A DNA stretch of 64,000 bases from Leptodactylus fallax (GCA_947044405.1 CAMRHE010000358.1:992001-1056000); one strand, 5' to 3'. Numbered from the stretch's first letter, positions 34,342 to 45,925 are shown. The notes: generated by a model from the sequence alone, not told the origin. Numbers and translations are program-made.

Positions 34342-34559
34342 CGCTAGGTTCACACCTTCACTCGGGTCCTGCTTGGGGACCCAAAAAACAGAAACCCAAT
34401 CTGCTTAAAAAAAGGTGACTATAATGGGGTCTGCCCAGTTTCCGACCGAAAAATGCGGAGAGAAAAGTCCTGCTTGCAAGACTTTTCTCTCCGCATTTCT
34501 CAAGTGGAATGGGGGACGGAATCCCTGAACGGAAACAGAGTGCAGATGAGAACCTAGCC
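34342..34559. mobile_element. PIF/Harbinger-like foldback MITE
   Basis: TTA at 34339..34341 and 34560..34562. Ends CGCTAGGTTCACACC and GAGAACCTAGCC. The internal hairpin AGAGAAAAGTCCTGCTTGCA with its mirror sits at 34458..34490; it is the same family as 30446..30703. Confidence 0.78.
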
Positions 34560-34889
34560 TTAAGGTGGCAAACAAGTAAAATAAAGAGAATTACACAGTC
34601 AAAAAAATCTTCATAGACAAATACTGATAATAATATGGGTCATACTGAATCTGATAACTGATGTTATCTTCTTAATTTGATATTGGAACCACATACACAC
34701 CATTGCTCCACAATGACAAAATCCTTACAATTCAACCCAGCACCTGTGTTTCTGTGTGTTTTTTAAGTGACCACTGCAGCAAAATACTTTTTTCCCATAT
34801 TCTGTCAAAACTGTGGAAATACTATTAATGTGTAGTGGAAGTGTCTAAGGTTGTGATTAAATTTGTGGTCTCATAAAGACAAACCCTTT

Positions 34890-35059
34890 AAAATGTTATT
34901 CCTAACTTGGCAAGTCACTGCCGACCTCTAGGGTTGGTGCTACTCTCTGCTGTTCCTGTAAGTACAGCTGTGGAAACAATTCAGCACAGTGGAGCTACAC
35001 TGTTTCCGTAGTTTCATGGTAACCGAAACAGCATAGTTAAATGTTCTACGCTGAAGGTA
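34890..35059. mobile_element. T2-type MITE, left part only
   Basis: TTTAAAATGTTATTCCTAAC is related to the left end of 37243..37576 (TGGGTTATTCCCATCTTGG), and GTTTCCGTAGTTTCATGG is shared with that copy. It is interrupted on the right by the element at 35060. Confidence 0.4.
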
Positions 35060-35392
35060 CAGGAGCATCTCTATATATTAGAATATTTTTGAAACGTTCA
35101 TTCATTTCAGTAATTCAGTAATACAATTCATAATCAGCGTCTTCCATGACTGTGTGTCCTACTGAACCAGACTGAGGGGCCATTTAAAGGCTTAGGAAAA
35201 CTAGGCAGGTGACACACTGAATTTGGGTTCTCATTACCTGTAATCCATAATCAACATTTACAGAAATAAAACACTTGAAATAGAACATTCTGTGTGTAAA
35301 GAATCTAGAACATATAGCAGGTCACTTTTTTAATTTAATTACTGAAACAAATAAACATTCCAAAGATATTCTAATTTATTGAGATGCACCTG
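35060..35392. mobile_element. Non-autonomous Tc1/mariner-like element
   Basis: The right end, read inward, is CAGGTGCATCTCAATAAATT and AGAATATCTTTGGAATG. The left is CAGGAGCATCTCTATATATT and AGAATATTTTTGAAACG. TA lies at 35058..35059 and 35393..35394. Arms of about 60 bp are recognisable, and the 333 bp interior has no transposase. It is a sixth TA-targeting family in this window. Confidence 0.82.
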
Positions 35393-35394
35393 TA

Positions 35395-35670
35395 GAACTA
35401 CAAATTGAGAATCCCCTCTTTCATATTAAGCCAGAAGCAAGTTTAATTTAATAATGCCTGAGATATAAGTATTTGAAGTGACCCTGCACCCTTATTTCCC
35501 CTGCATTACACAGAAGCTCACACACCGTACACGGTGAGAAGTAGAGCACAGCTCTTAATAGGGAAATAAGGAAAAAATAAAGAAATGCAGGATGTCACAG
35601 AAAGGAGTGTATTAAATTTTTAACGACACAAATTCTGCAACAAAATCGAAAGTTGTTTGCAAGCTACACT
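35395..35670. other. Unassigned tract
   Basis: Nothing recognised. Confidence 0.4.
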
Positions 35671-35673
35671 TTA

Positions 35674-35941
35674 GGCTGGGGCCCCACGTGGCGTTTCCAC
35701 CGCGGCAAAAAATTCTAGCAAATCTCATCCACACATTGAACCGTCGCAGTTTTGGAAATCGTAGCATGTCAATTATACCTACAAAAACGCTGTCAGTTTC
35801 CCTATCGGTATAATGGAAGCAGAAAGTTTCCTATGCGGACTTTCTTTGAAAAGAGATGTCGGAAAAACATAGATGCGTTGCTGCCACGGTTTTTTTCGCG
35901 GCGCTTTTTTTTGCTGCGCCCTGCTACGTGGGGCCTTAGCC
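35674..35941. mobile_element. PIF/Harbinger-like foldback MITE abutting a T2 MITE
   Basis: TTA at 35671..35673 and 35942..35944. Ends GGCTGGGGCCCCACGTGGCG and CTACGTGGGGCCTTAGCC. Related by its ends to the tandem pair at 10699..11138. The right TTA is also the first three bases of the next element's TTAA. Confidence 0.8.
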
Positions 35942-35945
35942 TTAA

Positions 35946-36319
35946 AGGGGTTTTCTAGGATAAACAGAAAAAACAGGGGTGACATAAAATAAATAACAAT
36001 ATACCCAGCAACACCTGGTCCTCCATTCCAGCCACGCTTCTCTCACTCCTTCCAGGAAGTGCTGAGGCTCCTGTGACAAATCACTGGTCTCAGTATTCAC
36101 ATGTGGGACGCTGCTTATGTATCGGTAGTGACATCATTGGTACCACACATGTGACTGCTGAGGCCAGTGATTGTATGCAGCAGTAATGTGAACCTCAGCA
36201 TTTGTAGCTCCACACTAGGGGAACAGGCAATGCACTGCCCAGATGGAGGACTGAGGGTAGATTAGTATCACTTCTTTATTTTACCAACCCTGTCTTTTCA
36301 TTTATCCTGGAAAATACCT
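35946..36319. mobile_element. T2-type (TTAA) MITE
   Basis: TTAA at 35942..35945 and 36320..36323. Left AGGGGTTTTCTAGGATAAAC is mirrored by TTTATCCTGGAAAATACCT. The interior has the GTGACATCATTGGTACCAC and GACTGCTGAGGCCAGTGATT blocks typical of these elements. Confidence 0.78.
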
Positions 36320-36346
36320 TTAACAAATCAATGTTGTTGCATCTCA

Positions 36347-36501
36347 TAGATTGCAAGCCCTTGCGGGCAGGGCCCTCTATCCCACTGTGCCAGTTGGTCA
36401 CTGTTAGTATTATCTGTTTTGTATATTTTATGTACTGTATGTAAACCCTCAAATGTAAGGCACCATGGAATTAATGGTGCTATATAAATAATAATAATAA
36501 A
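36347..36501 (+). repeat. SINE 3' region with (TAA)n tail
   Basis: AGATTGCAAGCCCTTGCGGG...ATTAATGGTGCTATATAAAT, ending in (ATA)n. It is the 3' half of a tRNA-derived SINE of the V-SINE kind; the promoter head is absent. The same tail is seen on the minus strand at 19093..19131. Confidence 0.6.
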
Positions 36502-37238
36502 TGCTACATTTTCTTTAAAGGTGACATTACATTGTAGAAATTCAGTGGCAGAATTTCTCAGGCCTTTCATCTGCAGGCTCCATAAACCAGTCTATGGAAA
36601 CAACCTTCAATACCTTCACAATGAATTACAGTTAACAATTTACGTCCTTGGTAAGTGGCTGCACCTTCAAAAGGTAGCCTACCAATGATGGATGTGTCTC
36701 AAATTCTCAAAATGTTTCTAGTGAGAAAACCACATATGCACAGCTGTTCCTATTCCCACCGGTCCAGTTTACACAATTTATCTGATTTACGTTCCTTTTC
36801 TGGTGTCTGTCGGTTCACATCTTATGCTTTTAAATACAAATCCATGAAATTTACTTTTGACATGAAATGACATGTATCATTTGTATTAATGTCTTACAAG
36901 ACATTGGCAATTCAATCAGCAAGAAAACATTTGGCAAGGCTAATGAAGGGACCAGTGAATAATGATCAATCCGCTCATGTCCATGTTTTCCATCATTTAT
37001 ACAATATGAATATAAACCAGACTTCTGTACCAGCGCCCTCATGTATCTTTTCATACATTTCTTTATCCTTCAGTCAGTATTCAAGTATACAAATAAATCT
37101 CCCTTGAAAATAAAATGAATTATTTACGTATAACCTCATGTTAGAGCCTCCAAAACACTGCACATGTTGGGTTTCTTAGGTTTGTGAAGTGTTTTTATAG
37201 GTCTTAAATAGAGTGAGTAGATGGCATAATAAAAATCC
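36502..37238. other. Unassigned tract
   Basis: Short open frames only; nothing recognised. Confidence 0.4.
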
Positions 37239-37242
37239 TTAA

Positions 37243-37576
37243 TGGGTTATTCCCATCTTGGAAAATCATTGGTGAGATAGGAATAACTGCTACCAAATCC
37301 CAACCCCTAAGGTGGGACATACGTGAACAGCTGAGCAATGCTACTCCAACAGAGGTTAAGGGAAACAGCATAGAACATTTAGCTGCACTATTTCCATAAC
37401 TGTGAGGCTTTAGAGACAGTGTAGCTCAGTGGTGCTGCGGTTTCCGTAGCTTTCATTTACCTCTATATCAGTTACAGGAACAGCATAGAGCAGCACTGAT
37501 CTACTGTTCCTGTAAGGTCCACCCTGGAGGTTGGGACTTGGGAACAGTTATTCCCATCCTGGTAGCGATTTGCCCT
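37243..37576. mobile_element. T2-type (TTAA) MITE
   Basis: TTAA at 37239..37242 and 37577..37580. Inverted segments AGGAATAACTGCTACCAAAT (left) and the mirror of TGGGAACAGTTATTCCCATC (right), plus GGTTTCCGTAGC and GAAACAGCATAGA blocks in opposite orientation. Confidence 0.6.
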
Positions 37577-37580
37577 TTAA

Positions 37581-39507
37581 ATCCAGAACCTGGTGCTCTG
37601 ACTAGGGCTTGATTTAATCACACAGTTTTTTGTGTAAGTTTGTAAGTGCTTGCTCAAGGACAGAGAATTATAAACAATCCTATAGTACCCACTTTTGTAT
37701 TCACTAATGTATATGAAAACTTCACATGTGACTCCCTTATTATACACATAGAAAACACTGTTCCCATGATGCTTCTCCCTGCTCTCACTCTCCGTGTTTG
37801 CTGTTCATAGGGGTGAGATGGGAGTGAGCTTGCAAACGAAACATCACAGCATCATGTGACCTCCGATGTGGGAGTGATTTATTACCTGTGATTTCACTGC
37901 AGGGGAGAGTGGAGAAGGGAGGGATACATAGAGTGTGAGTGCAGGGAAATGAATCATGGGAAATGTAGTTTCTTCACAGATTCACTGCATGTAAATAGCA
38001 GCGATACAAGGAGCTTCAAGTAAAATAAAGCCAAGCAACGGCTGCACAAGGAAACAGTGAGTATTTAGCACTGCTGTGGTTGTATTTGCAGATCATTTTT
38101 GAAAGCTGGATAACACCTATAAGTTAAAAAAAAAAAAAAAAAAAAGGAGATCTTGTCCCCACTGTTTGTCATTCTGTGGCATTTTCTTCATGTTCCTGAG
38201 GCACACAAGCTTGTAGGATTAATCTCTCGCTGATTTACTGGACACCGACTGAGAAAGAAGGGAGGGGCTAAATATTTTTTTTGTCCGACTGTAGACAGAA
38301 GACAGCAGGGAGGTTCCTGTTCCAGCCAATTGTCTCCCAGACACAATTATGAGGAGAAGAATGGAAGATATGACTGCTCTCCTGGAACATATTGAGTTTT
38401 AATTCTCATGAACTAAAATAAGATCACAGGAAAGGAGATTTATGGAGGAAGCACTGGATTTTTTGGGGATTTATTACAGTATATAGTCAGTGAAACAGCT
38501 AGCCATGAAAAAAACCAAACATATTTCTTGCACATTACGCTGGACTGTTTCTGAGTGTAAAGTGGTCACCAAGAAAAATTATGACTGAAAGAAACTCCAG
38601 GATATGATTTTATATATATATATAAAACCAAGACTCTGACTTGACTAGAAAACAACAGAGATGATTAGACATGACTTGAAACCAATCAAACCAGAACCAG
38701 AATGAACAGACATGGAAAAAATTCCTCAACAGTGATATAAATCCCTGAAGTCAACATATAGTAAGTGGTAAAATAATTGCCTCTAACGGTGGTACAATAA
38801 GCTTTATATTATGGATGTTCATTCCTGTACTGATATGAAAACATTTTGTCTACTAGTTCATTTTGCAAGAATCATTTTGCAAAAAAATCATTCTTAGAAT
38901 ATAGGAATATGGAACATCTGGATGGAGGTCCAAAGATCAGAACTTATTCAGGGTCATAATATGTAATAATGGGGACATCTGGAAGGGGCACAGTGGTGAA
39001 TGCTCTTTCACATCATTGAAAAATCAAAATGAAAAGCCAAAAAAAATGAAAACTATGCTTCTTATGTATGACCTAACAGAGTCCATGCACTACTCTCATT
39101 TTTAGCTAGACATACCGTACAGTTTAAGGATTTTAACTCTGGCTGAAAAATTAACCAGAAGAGCCTGATAAAAATACAAGTACTAGGATGAGTGACTCAC
39201 AGAATTCTCTAGAGGCGAAATCGCTCGATATGCCGTTACTGTGGTGATGAAAGGGTTATGTAACCTGAGGCAAAGGCATCCAATCCACACCTAGTAAGCT
39301 GCCAAGCCACAGATTACTCCGAGTGAACACATGGAAATCTCCTTATCAAAGGGAACTCCAAACAGAAAAAGCATGTCTTGCCCAGGGTAAAAAGGCTTTT
39401 TCCCTTTCACTTAACACTTCATAGTCATAAATGCTTGAAGAAGCCTGCAGCAGGACACATGGAACATACATTTCTATGCATAAAATTCCTGTTTCTGGTT
39501 CAGTTAA
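37581..39507. other. Unassigned tract; weak foldback near 37757..37975
   Basis: TTCCCATGATGC near 37762 and GAATCATGGGAA near 37950 are inverted, suggesting a MITE of about 210 bp. An A-run of 19 lies at 38126..38145. Nothing else recognised. Confidence 0.4.
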
Positions 39508-39720
39508 AGAGGTTTTCCCATTAATATCATTTATCTTCTATCCATAGCTTAACTGACAAAAGTCTAAACATTGGAAGTCTGACAACTGGGACCCAAATGT
39601 TCCCCTGAATGCTCCAAGTGAGTAGAATGGTGGCGAGCCTGCGTCGTCTCTGCTCCACTCACTACTATGGGACTGCTAGGACAGTAGTCTCCAGCATGTC
39701 ATTAAAAGGTAATGGAGCAG
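39508..39720. mobile_element. T2-type MITE, right end lost
   Basis: TTAA at 39504..39507 followed by AGAGGTTTTCCCATTAATA. The interior has AAGTCTGACAACTGGGACCC and CCACTCACTACTATGGGAC blocks of the group. Confidence 0.5.
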
Positions 39721-39724
39721 AAAA

Positions 39725-40406
39725 AATGTTACTGACCCTGGCTTCAAAATAAAATGATTAATTATACAATTGTCAATATTGTATAATTAATTAGACACAA
39801 TGCATGTTGCATATTTACTTCAACATTAAGTCTATTACTAGCTTTGTCATGAATTAGAGGAGCTTTACTGCATCTGTCTGACCATGGCTGGATGCAGGGC
39901 TGGAGCAAGGGTCAAAGTCAGAGTTGGATTTTGGGAAAATAGATGAGTCAGTGCTTTGGCCAACAAACTCCACAGCCAAAACAGCAGGAGAATGTGTTGT
40001 GGATGTGCTTAGATGGTCAACAACTTTTTATAGAACTTTTGCATGGTGACTAGGTCCCCTTCTTAACCCTATGTGTATCCGGCAACTGGGTACTTCCAAC
40101 TATAGCAGAATGTATGAAGTTGAGCTATCACTAACAGCATCAGTTTCTATCAGTCCAAGTCACCATCTACTCTGGCTAGACAAAAAGCATACAGGATATG
40201 TCAGATAATAATAGCCCTTATGTGCCAGTAGCTGCTTGCAACAGACAGGTATAGACTAGGGGTCGGCAACCCCCGGTACGCGAGATATATTTCTCTGACA
40301 CGGCAGCCCAAGTCCATGAGGGGGGCGGCACTTGGTCGAACTAGCCCAGCAGTTTAGTTCGGACCAAAGAAGTCTGAAACTAAACTACTATTATTATACT
40401 CTAGGG
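39725..40406. other. Unassigned tract, hAT-like remnant at its end
   Basis: ACTAGGGGTCGGCAACCCCC near 40256 resembles a hAT left end, and the GC-rich sequence to 40398 belongs to a dispersed repeat that continues at 43361..43650 beyond the inserted hAT. Confidence 0.4.
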
Positions 40407-40564
40407 CCGTGATGGCGAACCTATGGGACGCGTGCCAGAGAGGACACTCAGAGCCCTCTCAGTTGACACGCGCGCTTTCGCCATGATTGCTCACTAACGG
40501 GAAATCCGGTACAGGATTCCCCGTTAGTGAACGATCGCTTCTTTCAGCTGACAGTTTTCAGCTA

Positions 40565-42213
40565 CAGTCATATGAAAAAGTTTGGGCACCCCTATTAATC
40601 TTAATCATTTTTAGTTCTAAATATTTGGGTGTTTGCAACAGCCATTTCAATTTGATATATCTAATAACTGATGGACACAGTAATATTTCAGGATTGAAAT
40701 GAGGTTTATTGTACTAACAGAAAATGTGCAATATGCATTAAACCAAAATTTGACCGGTGCAAAAGTATGGGCACCTCAACAGAAAAGTGACATTAATATT
40801 TAGTAGATCCTCCTTTTGCAAAAATAACAGCCTCTAGTCGCTTCCTGTAGCTTTTAATCAGTTCCTGGATCCTGGATGAAGGTATTTTTGACCATTCCTC
40901 TTTACAAAACAATTCCAGTTCAGTTAAGTTTGATGGTCACCGAGCATGGACAGCCCGCTTCAAATTATCCCACAGATGTTCAATGATATTCAGGTCTGGG
41001 GACTGGGATGGCCATTCCAGAACATTGTAATTGTTCCTCTGCATGAATGCCTGAGTAGATTTGGAGCTGTGTTTTGGATCATTGTCTTGCTGAAATATCC
41101 ATCCCCGGCGTAACTTCAAATTCGTCACTGATTCTTGTACATTATTCTCAAGAATCTGCTGATACTGAGTTGAATCCATGCGACCCTCAACTTTAACAAG
41201 ATCCCCGGTGCCGGCATTGGCCACACAGCCCCAAAGCATGATGGAACCTCCACCAAATTTTACAGTGGGTAGCAAGTGTTTTTCTTGGAATGCTGTGTTT
41301 TTTTGACGCCATGCATAACGCCTTTATGTATGACCAAACAATTCAATCTTTGTTTCATCAGTCCACAGGACCTTCTTCCAAAATGAAGCTGGCTTGTCCA
41401 AATGTGCTTTTGCATACCTCAGGCGACTCTGTTTTTGGCGTGCTTTCAGAAACGGCTTCTTTCGCATCACTCTCCCATACAGCTTCTCCTTGTGCAAAGT
41501 GTGCTGTATTGTTGACCGATGCACAGTGACACCATCTGCAGCAAGAGGATGCTGCAGCTCTTTGGAGGTGGTCTGTGGATTGTCCTTGACTGTTCTCACC
41601 ATTCTTCTTCTCTGCCTTTCTGATATTTTTCTTGGCCTGCCACTTCTGGGCTTAACAAGAACTGTCCCTGTGGTCTTCCATTTCCTTACTATGTTCCTCA
41701 CAGTGGAAACTGACAGGTTAAATCTCTGAGACAACTTTTTGTATCCTTCCCTTGAACAACTATGTTGAACAATCTTTGTTTTCAGATCATTTGAGAGTTG
41801 TTTTGAGGAGCCCATGATGTCACTCTTCAGAGGAGATTCAAATAGGAGAACAACTTGCAATTGGCCACCTTAAATACCTTTTCTCATGATTGGATACACC
41901 TGGCTATGAAGTTCAAAGCTCAGTGAGGTTACAAAACCAATTTTGTGCTTCAGTAAGTCAGTAAAAAGTAGTTAGGAGTATTCAAATCAATAAAATGATA
42001 AGGGTACCCAAATTTTTGCACCGGTCAAATTTTGGTTTAATGCATATTGCACATTTTCTGTTAGTACAATAAACCTCATTTCAATCCTGAAATATTACTG
42101 TGTCCATCAGTTATTAGATATATCAAATTGAAATGGCTGTTGCAAACACCCAAATATTTAGAACTAAAAATGATTAAGATTAATAGGGGTGCCCAAACTT
42201 TTTCATATGACTG
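40565..42213 (-). mobile_element. Tc1-family transposon, subfamily D, copy 2
   Basis: Same ends as copy 1 (CAGTCATATGAAAAAGTTTG), TA at 40563..40564 and 42214..42215, exactly 1649 bp. The arms are nearly identical to those of copies 1 and 3, so the family moved recently. Confidence 0.95.
40790..41815 (-). pseudogene. Tc1-D copy 2 transposase, two nonsense codons
   Basis: Same frame as the 340-residue protein of copy 1, starting MGSSKQLSND at 41813..41815. TAA replaces Lys164 (in GHTKRRYAW) near 41324, and TGA replaces Arg293 (after RAVHAR) near 40937. Between the stops the frame is open, and D244 (QQDNDPKH) and E279 (IIEHLW) are present. It keeps Trp282 and Lys286. Other private changes are R22, P90, H99 and Q127. 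The Arg293 stop is shared with copy 3. Confidence 0.9.
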
Positions 42214-42225
42214 TAGCTGAAAACT

Positions 42226-43150
42226 GTCAGTGGGGTGGGGTGCAGGGTGGGGGGAGAGATGTGATGTGCAGGGTGTAGTGTGGGGGGAGAGATATGATGT
42301 GCAGGGTGTACTGTGGGGGGGGATGTGATGTGCAGGGTGTAGTGTGGGGGGAGAGATGTGATGTGCAGGGTGTAGTGTGGGGGGAGAGATGTGATGTGCA
42401 GGGTGTACTGTGGGGGGGGATGTGATGTGCAGGGTGTAGTGTGGGGGGAGAGATGTGATGTGCAGGGTGTACTGTGGGGGGGGATGTGATGTGCAGGGTA
42501 TACTGTGGGGGGAATGTGATGTGCAGGGTGTACTGTGGGGGGAGAGATGTGATGTGCAGGGCGTAGTGTGGGGGTGATGTGAGGTGCAAGGTGTACTGTA
42601 GGGTGGGGGGGATGTGAGGTGCAGGGTATACTGTGGGGGGGATGTGGGGTGCAGGGTATACTGTGGGGGTGATGTCAGGTGCAGGGTGTACTGTAGGGTG
42701 GTGGGGATGTGAGGTGCAGGGTATACTGTGGGGGGATGTGGGGTGCAGGGTGTACTGTGGGGGGGGATGTGAGGTGCAGGGTGTACTGTGGGGAGGGAAG
42801 AGATGTGAGGTGCAGGATGTACTGTGGGAGGATGTGAGGTGCATGGTGTACTGTGGGGGAATGTTAGGTGCAGGGTGTACTGTGGGGAGGGAAGAGATGT
42901 GAGGTGCAGGGTGTACTGTGGGGTGGGAGAGATGTGAAGTGCAGGGTGTACTGTGGGGAGGGGGAAGAGATGCGTGGTGCAGGGTGTAGTGTGGGGGGAG
43001 AGATGCGAGGTGCAGGGTGTAGTGTGGGGGTGAGAGATGCGAGGTGCAGGGTGTAGTGTGGGGGGGAGAGATGTGAGGTGCAAGGTGTAGTGTGGGGGAG
43101 AGAGATGTGAGGTGCAGGGTGTAGTGTGGGGGGGGGAGAGATGCAGGGTG
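42226..43150. repeat. G-rich minisatellite, about 31-bp unit
   Basis: Roughly 28 to 30 variants of GATGTGATGTGCAGGGTGTA followed by STGTGGGGGGAGA. Each unit holds a run of five to eight G, so G-quadruplex formation on the plus strand is likely. Minus-strand open frames of 354 and 386 codons (Thr/Pro/His/Ser repeats) are products of the array, not genes. Confidence 0.93.
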
Positions 43151-43360
43151 CAGGCTGCATTCAAGAGGGGGGAATGGGGGTGCAGGCTGCATTTGAGCAA
43201 GAGGGGAGAATGGGGGTGCAGGCTGAGTGTGAGCAAGAGGGGTAATGCAGGGGAGGCAAGTTAATTTAAGGTGAAATTGCCGTGTTGGCACTTTGCGATA
43301 ATTTAGTGGGCTTTGGGTTGCAGTTTGGGCACTCGGTCTCTAAAAGGTTCGCCATCACTG

Positions 43361-43654
43361 CTCTAGGGTCTCTTCAGATCCCAGAGTATATTAAGCGGAG
43401 GCCAGGAGAGGTGATCAAACATAAAAAATAATATTAGTCACCTCTCCTGCACTCCAGATCGACTCCCTGTTCTTTTTGGCACTTCTGCCTGACGTCAGAG
43501 ACCGCTGATAGGGCTTCAGGGATTATGTCGGCATCATGACGCATAATGACGCCGACATGACCCCTGAGACCCAATCAGCGGTCGCTGAGTGGCGAACCTC
43601 AAAAATTTCAGGTTTGACTGAACCTGAATTTTTTGGAAAATTCTTTGGGATACT
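43361..43654. repeat. Right half of the hAT's host repeat
   Basis: Continues the sequence interrupted at 40406 (CTCTAGGGTCTCTTCAGATC). ATGTCGGCATCATGACGCAT and GCATAATGACGCCGACATGA at about 43527..43560 form an inverted pair. Confidence 0.5.
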
Positions 43655-44005
43655 ATACTGTGTGGAGGTGCCACTATGGGACATTATACCATGTGGAGGG
43701 GCTGCTATGTGACAATAAACCACGGGGAGCAGTCTCTATGGGACATTATACTGTATTGAGGGGCCGCTATGGGACATTATACTGTGTGGAGGGGCTGCTT
43801 TGGGACATTGTACTGTGTGGAGGGGCCGCTATGGGACATTATACTGTGTGAAGGGGCCGCTTTGGGACATTATACTGTGTGTAAGGGCCGCTATGGGACA
43901 TTATACCACCTGGAAAGGCTGCTATGGGACATTATACCACCTGGAAAGGCTGCAATGGGACATTATACCACCCAGAGGGGCCACTATGGGACATTATTCT
44001 GTATA
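43655..44005. repeat. 31-bp minisatellite, about 11 units
   Basis: Unit GCTATGGGACATTATACTGT plus GTGGAGGGGCC, with variants (ACCACCTGGAAA, ACCACCCAGAGG). All three plus-strand frames are nearly open with repeated GHYTVWRG-like peptides; this is an artefact of a period not divisible by three. Confidence 0.9.
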
Positions 44006-45334
44006 ATGGATTGTTTTTGCACAAAAACCATAGGCAGTTTTCCAATAACAATGCATGCATGCTTGTGCAAAAATGCATTATGTCAACGCAGCTTTACATC
44101 GAAGTGAAAGTACCCGTGGCCTAGGACTGGATGCAGCTATAGCTGCACCCAGATACATAGTGTGTCTCCACCCTAAGGGTGCCGCCATACGGTGCTCCTG
44201 GACACATACATTTACCACTAATTGAGGGCTGCACATGTACTTTAATTACTTCTAATGGGAAAGTACAGGTGCGTCCCAGGAAATAGAAGTAAACTTATGC
44301 GTCCAGAAGCATCTTGTGGCAGCACTTCTGTGGTATGGTTTGTGGTATATGACTGTGGTATATGACTTTGGTATAGGGGTCGCCAGCCTTACAATTATTG
44401 CACGGCATTCCTTGATTTTTTTTTTATTTAAATTAGCACACCGTACAAAAAAAAGGTTGCCTACAAATGTTCCCTGTCCATATGTAGCTTCCCTCCAATA
44501 CAGTGCAATAAGTATGCAGAAAAGGGGAATATTCTACTTTAACCAGTGGGGAGGGAACACTGTGTGGGAAGAACAGACAGTAGACACAAAGCACTGCTGT
44601 AATAGCTGTTGTAATATAAAGTAGGCAATGCAATTCTGTGGAAAATGGGGATGGAGATAAGCCACTACTACCACAGGACCATACTGCTGTGGCCTAGACC
44701 CAAGCTTTGCCTAAGTCTGCTTTTTCCTGTAAACTGCTCTAAATTCAGAGTGCAATCATATTGCATTTGCTATCTACATCTGAGGTATACATCAGAAGGC
44801 ATCCATACTTTCCTATAGACTTCCATGTTAGGTTTCAAAATTCACAATAAGGCCATTTAAGCCTGGAATATTTGAATGAAACACACACAATGGGTCGTCA
44901 TAAAATACTGGGACGATAAAACTGGAAAGATTTTTCCTTGCACAACTTCACAGCTGCAACTTGAATGGAGATGAGATTGAGTCATCTGCACAGCCCTGGA
45001 TGGGGATGTCTCATTATCAGTGGTCGTCATTGGCTATGGCCAGAATACCCATTAAAATTGTTCTAACTCCCTTGTTGTACTGCTGGAATATTCCAGCTTT
45101 AAAATCAGAAGCAAATCCCCAGCAAATCTGTATTTCATAACACCCACTGCAAAAATCTGAGGAAAAACATTCAGCTTTTTATCTGCTCTATGTCAACAAA
45201 GTTTTCAAAAACACTATTGAAATGCTTTGTAATTTCTCGTGGATTTCAACAATACATTATGGAATATCTGTTTATGCAATTATTTAATAGCATACTCTAT
45301 GATCACCAAAAATAAACACTGAAAGCAGAAAAGC
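44006..45334. other. Unassigned tract
   Basis: A hAT-like TATAGGGGTCGCCAGCC near 44373 has no visible partner. Nothing else. Confidence 0.4.
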
Positions 45335-45337
45335 TAA

Positions 45338-45573
45338 GTCTAAGTTCACACTATTGATTTTCAATCCATTGTTCTGATCAGTTAGGAGTTTATTTTCCAT
45401 TTAAAACAATAACAAACAACATGGAACAAAACTTCAATCTTGACTTTAACATTACAGTGAATGGTGATGATTCAAACAGAAGGTGCTCTGGATTCTATCA
45501 AATTTTCAGTTCATTGTTCTGATCCTATGTCGGATCAGAACAACGGACTGAAAAGTGGCAGTGTGAACCTAGC
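45338..45573. mobile_element. PIF/Harbinger-like foldback MITE
   Basis: TAA at 45335..45337 and 45574..45576. Left GTCTAAGTTCACACTATTG and right GTGTGAACCTAGC. Inner arms TCAATCCATTGTTCTGATC and its mirror GATCAGAACAACGGACTGAA are clearly inverted. Confidence 0.75.
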
Positions 45574-45925
45574 TAAACACAAAATCAAAAACTATATAGA
45601 AAAAAAACAGTACTGAAACCCTAAAATCCAGTTCACACTGTGAAGTTTTGGTACAGTATATTTTCTTTTATCTTAACATTTTGGCCAAAATAAGCTGTGT
45701 ATGCTACAGAGATAGCACACTGGGAGTTATATTATTTACTCCCAGCTTTGGCCCAAGAAATAGCACCAAAATGCACACTGCGAGCTGGGTTTTAGTGTTT
45801 ACAGAAGTTTTCCATTTTACGAGATTAATTTTCAGCACTTGATGAATGGGGCACGATATTATTACATTCATAGAAGTAAGGAATTTTGTTCAAAATGAAA
45901 ATATAAAGAATCATTTACCACTTAC

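Larger units (their letters stand above)
40548..42230. repeat. 32-bp palindrome split by Tc1-D2
   Basis: CTGACAGTTTTCAGC directly before the left TA and GCTGAAAACTGTCAG directly after the right TA are exact reverse complements. Without the transposon they form a perfect 32-bp palindrome whose central TA is the insertion target. Confidence 0.9.
40407..43360. mobile_element. hAT element carrying a Tc1 and a minisatellite
   Basis: The left end CCGTGATGGCGAACCTATGG and right end AAAAGGTTCGCCATCACTG are inverted. The perfect 8-bp target duplication CTCTAGGG lies at 40399..40406 and 43361..43368. Inside are Tc1-D2 (40565..42213) and a roughly 0.9 kb G-rich tandem array (42226..43150). What is left of the hAT itself is about 400 bp, without transposase: a non-autonomous copy. 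Confidence 0.88.

Noticed and set aside
42076..43291. Two minus-strand open frames of 386 and 354 codons rich in Pro, Thr, His and Ser
   Set aside because: They translate the G-rich minisatellite and run into Tc1 or hAT ends; the repeat period, not selection, keeps them open.
43633..44124. Overlapping plus-strand frames with GHYTVWRG-like repeats
   Set aside because: All three frames of a 31-bp tandem repeat are open together; no start context, splice site or family.
1..45900. Further TTC27 exons downstream on the minus strand
   Set aside because: I looked for the segments expected after the 45926..46038 exon and found no convincing match with splice sites; a spliced alignment would be decisive.
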